Assembly: GCA_023266215.1 (NCBI GenBank)
Contig: JAHFRQ010000019.1
Location: 1-34,545, forward strand
Direction: 5' to 3'
DNA from: Gammaproteobacteria bacterium
Lineage (GTDB): Bacteria; Pseudomonadota; Gammaproteobacteria; Coxiellales; Coxiellaceae
DNA: 34,545 nucleotides
Shown here: one piece after another, positions 33,776-34,545 of the stretch
Layout of the letters: every line of letters begins with the position of its first letter
Position numbering within the stretch: position 1 is the stretch's first letter
The notes under the pieces: generated by a model
Databases searched by the model: none
What the model saw: only the letters and a program-made list of their open reading frames with translations
What the model was told of the DNA's origin: nothing
Made by a program: the position numbers and the translations under genes

Positions 33776-34357
33776 ATGACAGCCATTATTGCAATTGTAA
33801 TAGCCTATCTTTTAGGTTCTTTGTCGACTTCAATTATTTTAAGCAAAGTGTTAAAAACAGCAGATCCTCGCACACAAGGTTCGGGTAACGCCGGCGCTAC
33901 CAATGTATTGCGCATTCTGGGCAAGCAACAAGCGATCATCGTGCTCATTGGCGATATCTTAAAAGGCGCGATTGCTGTTTGGATCGGTCATTTATTGCAT
34001 GTCCGCGGTTTTATGCTGGGTATCGTGGGTTTGGCTGCGGTGATTGGACATGTTTATCCGCTTTATTTTAAATTTAAAGGCGGAAAAGGCGTTGCAACAG
34101 CGATTGGTGTTACACTCGCATTGTCATTTATATCAGGCATCTTAATGGCTGCAGCGTGGTTAGCCGTTGCTTTTGCGCTGCGTTACTCATCACTTGCGTC
34201 ACTAATTGCTGTAATATTGGCACCGATCTTTTTATTAATTTTCAGTCACGCATCGTATTTTATTCCATCGGTATTGATCGCTTTGCTAATTATTTGGTTG
34301 CACAAAGAAAACATCGATCGCTTACGCAATAAAACAGAAGGCAAGATTCAGTTTTAA
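33776..34357 (+). CDS. plsY: Acyl phosphate:glycerol-3-phosphate acyltransferase PlsY
   Basis: A five-helix inner-membrane enzyme that makes lysophosphatidic acid from acyl phosphate, the first acylation in phospholipid synthesis. The three PlsY motifs are present: SLSTS near the first helix, GSGNAGATN (residues 35-43), and KFKGGKGVAT (99-108). Length 193 residues is normal. AGGA lies about eight bases before the ATG. It follows orn by 39 bp on the same strand and may share its transcript. Together with accD it serves membrane lipid synthesis. Confidence 0.96.
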   Translation: MTAIIAIVIAYLLGSLSTSIILSKVLKTADPRTQGSGNAGATNVLRILGKQQAIIVLIGDILKGAIAVWIGHLLHVRGFMLGIVGLAAVIGHVYPLYFKFKGGKGVATAIGVTLALSFISGILMAAAWLAVAFALRYSSLASLIAVILAPIFLLIFSHASYFIPSVLIALLIIWLHKENIDRLRNKTEGKIQF

Positions 34358-34456
34358 AAAATCAAGTAATTATTCAACCCCTCACGGCAATCAACTAGAA
34401 AGTTCCCTCTCTCTTGTACCTAAGGGCTACTCTGCACACAGAATTATGTGTTTGTA

Positions 34457-34485
34457 TTGACCAAATAAAACTTACCAACTAATAT
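34457..34485 (+). promoter_or_regulatory. Promoter of the gene at the right edge
   Basis: TTGACC (34457-34462), a 17-bp spacer, TAATAT (34480-34485). The start codon of the partial gene lies about 25 bp further on, giving a short leader. Confidence 0.55.
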
Positions 34486-34506
34486 TGCCTTTTTTTACAG
34501 GGAGGC

Positions 34507-34545
34507 ATGATGAAAATTACACATCCGTTTGTGGATAAGCGGTTA
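34507..34545 (+). CDS. Start of a gene cut by the window edge
   Basis: Two consecutive ATG codons (34507 and 34510) follow GGGAGG. The second is better spaced from the ribosome-binding site. The readable start is MKITHPFVDKRL, too short to identify. It has its own good promoter, so it is probably a new transcription unit rather than part of orn-plsY. Confidence 0.6.
   Translation, partial: MMKITHPFVDKRL

Overview
The window is a gene-dense, AT-rich stretch of a gammaproteobacterial chromosome. The gene set (fimV-truA-accD order, bamD, rluD, prfC, nagZ, orn, guaBA, DUF1820) fixes the class. The low GC, a DUF2608 HAD-like secreted protein, and several large or low-complexity proteins that look like host-directed effectors suggest a Legionellales-type, host-associated lineage (Legionella/Coxiella/Berkiella-like). 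That placement is an inference from gene content; no marker was aligned.

Layout. 1-5.2 kb: a leftward fimV-like/truA/accD operon back to back with a rightward dsbA-like/dsbB pair, then a leftward bamD plus a polytopic lipid-kinase-like gene. 5.2-7 kb: a Fur-box-controlled His/Cys-tailed membrane protein followed by rluD. 7-9 kb: a leftward effector-like protein with a possible CE-clan Cys/His/Asp arrangement, and the biotin transporter gene bioY. 9-12.6 kb: a DUF2608 HAD protein, prfC, and nagZ translationally coupled to a 1073-residue protein of unknown function. 15.9-18.3 kb: a DUF1820 / DUF924 / L,D-transpeptidase cluster facing a DUF3800 gene. 18.3-24 kb: miaA, the phenylalanine hydroxylase pair phhA/phhB split by an AbiEi/AbiEii toxin-antitoxin cassette, a tandem-HAD-like protein, an encapsulated-ferritin-type protein without a visible encapsulin gene, and a small lipoprotein. 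24-28.5 kb: ppa-putA, facing a VapBC module whose promoter carries two dyads. 28.5-34.5 kb: a weak ORF, tadA coupled to a ParD-like/RelE-ParE toxin-antitoxin module, guaB-guaA, orn, plsY and the first codons of one more gene.

The housekeeping functions are ordinary: fatty-acid synthesis, tRNA and rRNA modification, outer-membrane assembly, disulfide formation, guanine nucleotide synthesis, proline and phenylalanine catabolism. The accessory content is the interesting part. Three toxin-antitoxin modules sit within 10 kb and two are wired into housekeeping operons (AbiE between phhA and phhB; ParD/RelE overlapping tadA). Iron appears twice, in a Fur-operator gene and an orphan EncFtn-like ferritin. 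At least four long proteins are plausible effectors. The window also carries many short perfect tandem duplications (9-15 bp) and a dispersed GC-rich element just after two stop codons in the same sense orientation.

No tRNA, rRNA, CRISPR array, transposase or integrase was seen. No classical stem-plus-T-run terminator was convincing. Start codons were moved from the longest frame to the ribosome-binding-site-supported codon wherever the sequence decides this; those choices are stated per gene.
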